IMG/VR virus record: IMGVR_UViG_3300035670_000322
Coordinates: 1-49,340 of that record
Direction: 5' to 3' (one strand)
Source: a virus
Length of the DNA: 49,340 nucleotides
The translations under genes and the position numbers were made by a program. The notes under the pieces are model-generated. The model did no database searches and was not told where the DNA came from. It saw nothing but the letters and a program-made list of their open reading frames with translations. Below are positions 45,971 to 49,340 of the stretch, piece after piece. Positions within the stretch are counted from its first letter, which is position 1. Each line of letters starts with the position of its first letter.

Positions 45971-45987
45971 TATTATATTTTTTATTA

Positions 45988-46017
45988 AACCTCCATCGCA
46001 AGATGGGGGTTTTTTTG
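45988..46017 (+). terminator. Intrinsic terminator
   Basis: A 10-bp stem (AACCTCCATC with GATGGGGGTT, one G-U) around a GCAA tetraloop, followed by TTTTTTT. Ends the head gene unit. Confidence 0.82.
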
Positions 46018-46051
46018 TCTCTTTTTTTAAATCAAGTGTAAAATATTAAAA

Positions 46052-46381
46052 ATGGCTACTCAACTATCAGTTATTAGAGGTGATTATCTTTGCACACAAA
46101 CAGTCAATCTTTCATCTGCAACTGATGATTTTAGTAATTTGAGTTGCACCGGTCAAATTCGCGCACATCCAGATGGAAATTTATTATATCAATTTGTTCC
46201 AACTGTTGCGTATGCAGCATATCAAAGTGGTTCAGTATATTTTGATATACCGGCAAGTGTAACAAAAGGTTTTCCGCCTATTAATTTATATGGTGATGTT
46301 CATTTTTATTCAACCGGAATAAAAGATCAAACATTATTTGAATTCCGATTAAACGTGTTACCAGATGTGACACATCTATAA
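46052..46381 (+). CDS. Beta-rich virion protein (109 aa)
   Basis: Nearly all short strands (VIRGDYLCTQTVNLSSATDD; LLYQFVPTVAYAAYQSGSVY) with an Ig-like rhythm. It sits three bases before the GSS-repeat protein and likely pairs with it, perhaps as its attachment domain or chaperone. A TAAAAT box 7 nt before the ATG may again mark a leaderless start, though the -35 is unclear. Confidence 0.55.
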   Translation: MATQLSVIRGDYLCTQTVNLSSATDDFSNLSCTGQIRAHPDGNLLYQFVPTVAYAAYQSGSVYFDIPASVTKGFPPINLYGDVHFYSTGIKDQTLFEFRLNVLPDVTHL

Positions 46382-46384
46382 AAT

Positions 46385-48133
46385 ATGGCAAGTATTGATG
46401 TAAATGTTACAAACAGCAAAAATACAATTGATGTAAGCGTAGTTAATTCTTCATTACAAAGCAACGTTAATACTTGCGAAAATGAAATTGATATAAATTT
46501 AATTCCTAATGCGGCAATATCTGTTACAGGCAAAGAAATAGGACCAGCTGGATCTTCGGGTAGTAGCGGCACATCTGGATCAAGTGGTTCATCTGGAAGT
46601 TCTGGTTCTTCAGGTTCGTCTGGAAGTTCTGGATCTAGCGGTTCATCAGGTTCATCAGGATCATCTGGAAGTTCTGGTAGTACAGGATCTTCTGGTTCAA
46701 CTGGTAGTTCAGGTAGTTCAGGTAGCTCTGGTGCAAATGGTTCATCTGGATCGTCTGGAAGTTCTGGGTCTAGTGGTTCGTCTGGTTCATCTGGATCATC
46801 TGGTAGTGGTGGTAGTAGCGGATCCTCTGGAAGTTCAGGTTCATCTGGATCATCAGGAAGTTCAGGAGCAAACGGTTCATCTGGATCATCTGGTCAAAAC
46901 GGTTCTTCGGGCAGTTCAGGAATTAATGGATCATCAGGAAGCAGTGGATCTGCTGGTAGTTCTGGTAGCACAGGATCTTCTGGTTCAACTGGTAGTTCAG
47001 GAAGTTCAGGCAGTTCAGGTGTAAACGGTTCATCTGGATCATCTGGTCAAAACGGTTCTTCGGGCAGTTCAGGAATTAATGGATCTTCAGGAAGCAGTGG
47101 ATCTGCTGGTAGTTCTGGTAGCACAGGATCTTCTGGTTCAACTGGTAGTTCAGGAAGCTCAGGCAGTTCTGGTGTAAACGGTTCATCTGGATCATCGGGT
47201 CAAAATGGTTCTTCGGGCAGTTCAGGAATTAATGGATCATCAGGAAGCAGTGGATCTGCTGGTAGTTCTGGTAGCACAGGATCTTCTGGTTCAACTGGTA
47301 GTTCAGGAAGTTCAGGCAGTTCAGGTGTAAACGGTTCATCTGGATCATCTGGTCAAAACGGTTCTTCGGGCAGTTCAGGAATTAATGGATCATCAGGAAG
47401 CAGTGGATCTGCTGGTAGTTCTGGTAGCACAGGATCTTCTGGTTCAACTGGTAGTTCAGGAAGTTCAGGCAGTTCAGGTGTAAACGGTTCATCTGGAAGT
47501 TCTGGATCTAGTGGATCATCTGGCACATCAGGATCTAGTGGATTATCTGGTACATCAGGATCTTCAGGTTCATCTGGAAGTTCTGGAATATCAGGATCAA
47601 GTGGTTCAAGTGGAACTTCAGGATCTTCAGGTACAAGTGGAAATAGCGGATCATCTGGCAGTTCTGGAACAAGTGGAGTTGGAGTACCCGCTGGCGGAAC
47701 AACAAATCAAATATTAGCTAAGATTGATGGAACAGATTATAACACACAGTGGATCAATAATAATGCAACTTCAAATGGTCAATCGTTATATGATACTATA
47801 ACTTATACTGGTCATAATTTTATAGTTGGTGATGTTGTTAGATTTGATGGAACAGATTGGTATAAAGCTATAGCGAATAGTAAAGCAAACGCTGAAGTCG
47901 CGGGTTTTGTACAAGCTACTGCAACTAACACTTTTGATTTGTTATATTATGGAAAAATAACTGGTTTATCAGGATTAAATCCTGGCGGATTTTATTTTTT
48001 ATCTCCAAATATTTCTGGAACAATCACTGAAACTGAGCCAACTGGCAAATTTCAGATTTCTAAACCAGTTTTGTTATCTTTGTCATCGAATATTGGTTTA
48101 GTGTTATTGTATAGAGGATACGAAATAACTTAG
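46385..48133 (+). CDS. Gly-Ser-Ser triplet-repeat fibre protein (582 aa)
   Basis: A beta-strand N-terminal anchor (residues 1-50) is followed by about 370 residues of collagen-like triplets G-S-S, G-T-S, G-Q-N and G-I-N, then a folded C-terminal domain of about 150 residues (NQILAKIDGTDYNTQWI; GFYFLSPNISGT). Unlike collagen it has almost no proline. Four 153-bp near-identical DNA units make up its centre. It is probably a thin trimeric tail or capsid fibre. The density of serine and threonine makes it an obvious glycan acceptor. Confidence 0.75.
   Translation: MASIDVNVTNSKNTIDVSVVNSSLQSNVNTCENEIDINLIPNAAISVTGKEIGPAGSSGSSGTSGSSGSSGSSGSSGSSGSSGSSGSSGSSGSSGSSGSTGSSGSTGSSGSSGSSGANGSSGSSGSSGSSGSSGSSGSSGSGGSSGSSGSSGSSGSSGSSGANGSSGSSGQNGSSGSSGINGSSGSSGSAGSSGSTGSSGSTGSSGSSGSSGVNGSSGSSGQNGSSGSSGINGSSGSSGSAGSSGSTGSSGSTGSSGSSGSSGVNGSSGSSGQNGSSGSSGINGSSGSSGSAGSSGSTGSSGSTGSSGSSGSSGVNGSSGSSGQNGSSGSSGINGSSGSSGSAGSSGSTGSSGSTGSSGSSGSSGVNGSSGSSGSSGSSGTSGSSGLSGTSGSSGSSGSSGISGSSGSSGTSGSSGTSGNSGSSGSSGTSGVGVPAGGTTNQILAKIDGTDYNTQWINNNATSNGQSLYDTITYTGHNFIVGDVVRFDGTDWYKAIANSKANAEVAGFVQATATNTFDLLYYGKITGLSGLNPGGFYFLSPNISGTITETEPTGKFQISKPVLLSLSSNIGLVLLYRGYEIT
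46868..47479 (+). repeat. Four tandem 153-bp units within the GSS-repeat gene
   Basis: Units begin at 46868, 47021, 47174 and 47327 and encode 51-residue blocks of 17 triplets starting GxNGSSGSSGQNG. A fifth partial unit starts at 47480. Near-identity at the DNA level shows recent expansion by recombination or slippage. Confidence 0.88.
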
Positions 48134-48211
48134 CAAAATTTATATAATAAAAATATTACTCGGTGTAATATAAATAAATATATTTAGATTGTATAATAAA
48201 TAATAAATATC

Positions 48212-49340
48212 ATGGGTTATTCTACTTTTTCAGTTAGTAACGGTTCAAGCGGAACGTCAGGTTCAAGTGGTCTTAATGGATCATCTGGCTCCAGCGGAAT
48301 CAGTGGTATTGATGGATCTCATGGTACATCAGGAAGTTCTGGATCAAGTGGATCAACAGGATCTTCAGGATCAAGCGGAATAAATGGCAGTTCTGGATCT
48401 AGTGGTATTAATGGATCTAGCGGAAGTTCAGGAATCAACGGAACTTCAGGATCAAGTGGAAGCAGTGGTTCAACAGGTACTTCAGGAACAAGTGGTACTT
48501 CTGGAACAAGCGGAACCAGTGGTTCATCGGGAACTTCAGGTATAGATGGTAGCAATGGTTCATCTGGATCATCTGGTACAAGCGGAAGCAGCGGTTCATC
48601 AGGAACTTCAGGTACAAGTGGTAGTTCTGGCACAAGTGGAAGCAGTGGTTCATCGGGAACTTCAGGTATAGATGGTAGCAATGGTTCATCTGGATCATCT
48701 GGTACAAGCGGAAGCAGCGGTTCATCAGGAACTTCAGGTACAAGTGGTAGTTCTGGCACAAGTGGTACTTCCGGTACAAGCGGTAGTTCTGGTACAAGCG
48801 GAAGCAGCGGTTCATCAGGAACTTCAGGAACAAGTGGTACTTCTGGTGCAAGTGGTGCTTCTGGCACAAGTGGAAGCAGCGGTTCATCGGGAACTTCAGG
48901 AACAAGTGGTACTTCTGGTACAAGTGGTACTTCCGGTACAAGCGGTAGTTCTGGTACAAGCGGAAGCAGCGGTTCATCAGGGACTTCAGGAACAAGCGGA
49001 AGCAGCGGTTCATCGGGAACTTCAGGAACAAGTGGTACTTCTGGTGCAAGTGGTGCTTCTGGCACAAGTGGAAGCAGCGGTTCATCAGGGACTTCAGGAA
49101 CAAGCGGAAGCAGCGGTTCATCGGGAACTTCAGGAACAAGTGGTACTTCTGGTACAAGTGGTACTTCCGGTACAAGCGGTAGTTCTGGTACAAGCGGAAG
49201 CAGCGGTTCATCGGGAACTTCAGGAACAAGTGGTACTTCTGGTGCAAGTGGTGCTTCTGGCACAAGTGGAAGCAGCGGTTCATCGGGAACTTCAGGAACA
49301 AGTGGTACTTCTGGTACAAGTGGTACTTCCGGTACAAGCG
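48212..49340 (+). CDS. Second GSS/GTS triplet-repeat fibre protein, 3' end outside window
   Basis: MGYSTFSVSNGSSGTSGSSG begins triplet repeats within 11 residues, so it has almost no N-terminal anchor domain. It is rich in G-T-S and G-A-S triplets. 376 codons are visible, all open, and the gene continues past the edge. Long DNA repeats (for example the GGAACTTCAGGAACAAGTGG block, many times) indicate rapid length change. Preceded by a 78-bp AT-rich gap. Probably a second fibre or a paralogue of the first. Confidence 0.72.
   Translation, partial: MGYSTFSVSNGSSGTSGSSGLNGSSGSSGISGIDGSHGTSGSSGSSGSTGSSGSSGINGSSGSSGINGSSGSSGINGTSGSSGSSGSTGTSGTSGTSGTSGTSGSSGTSGIDGSNGSSGSSGTSGSSGSSGTSGTSGSSGTSGSSGSSGTSGIDGSNGSSGSSGTSGSSGSSGTSGTSGSSGTSGTSGTSGSSGTSGSSGSSGTSGTSGTSGASGASGTSGSSGSSGTSGTSGTSGTSGTSGTSGSSGTSGSSGSSGTSGTSGSSGSSGTSGTSGTSGASGASGTSGSSGSSGTSGTSGSSGSSGTSGTSGTSGTSGTSGTSGSSGTSGSSGSSGTSGTSGTSGASGASGTSGSSGSSGTSGTSGTSGTSGTSGTS

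Noticed and set aside
9183-48176. T4-type late promoters (TATAAATA at 614, 2183, 9183, 10736, 14684, 48169)
   Set aside because: In DNA this AT-rich about this many matches or more are expected by chance, and most are not before late genes.
48319-49337. Long minus-strand frames with PEVPLVPEV-type and YHLYQKYH-type repeats
   Set aside because: They are mirror frames of the GSS-repeat gene; the periodic GGTACTTC DNA keeps all frames open.

Overview
The window looks like part of a tailed double-stranded DNA phage genome (Caudoviricetes, probably a large myovirus-like phage). From 31,999 to 45,970 there is an ordered virion block: a PhoH-like ATPase, a sigma-like factor, a candidate small terminase, an ERCC4 nuclease, an intein-split large terminase, portal, a protease fused to a scaffold-like tail, a minor head protein and the major capsid protein. 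I see no integrase. Most of the DNA is strikingly AT-rich; an island at about 10.8-24.3 kb contains many GC-richer stretches. The host cannot be named. An LpxH-like phosphoesterase next to a lipid- or polysaccharide-type glycosyltransferase fits a Gram-negative host. Several promoters are plain sigma-70 type (TTGACA-N17-TATAAT), and many genes lack a Shine-Dalgarno site.

Layout. (1) 1-710: six back-to-back structured RNA elements, most closed by perfect terminal stems; two have a canonical T-arm and acceptor stem but no usable anticodon arm. (2) 0.8-5.5 kb and 7.3-10.6 kb: plus-strand small accessory genes, often overlapping at ATGA, including several tiny membrane peptides. Between them (5.5-7.2 kb) lies a minus-strand LpxH-like/glycosyltransferase pair. 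(3) 10.8-24.3 kb: a mosaic island of a DUF932 protein, a SprT-like protease, a Gp88-family protein, a lytic transglycosylase and many tiny minus-strand genes. It is threaded with 11 copies of a 57-bp palindrome ending in GGGGCCCC, with TTGGCA/TGCCAA inverted repeats, and with 13 copies of one promoter module whose -10 box always lies 9 nt before the ATG, predicting leaderless mRNAs. Genes are duplicated and reshuffled between these modules like cassettes. (4) 24.6-32 kb: an endonuclease VII-like protein and a large glycosylation locus: a 642-aa GT/FkbM fusion, a 1,213-aa four-domain protein containing an autotransporter-heptosyltransferase-like module with its four-cysteine finger, and a convergent GT4. 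(5) 32-46 kb: DNA packaging and head genes with two LAGLIDADG invaders (an intein in the terminase P-loop and a free-standing endonuclease after the capsid gene). (6) 46-49.3 kb: two giant Gly-Ser-Ser triplet-repeat proteins, the second cut by the window edge.

How the parts may work together. The head genes form one late transcription unit. The sigma-like factor probably drives it. The glycosyltransferases and FkbM methyltransferases are plausible modifiers of virion proteins. The strongest inference in the window is that the heptosyltransferase-like module glycosylates serines in the GSS-repeat fibres. The second notable system is the promoter-anchored array of tiny gene cassettes at 17-24 kb.
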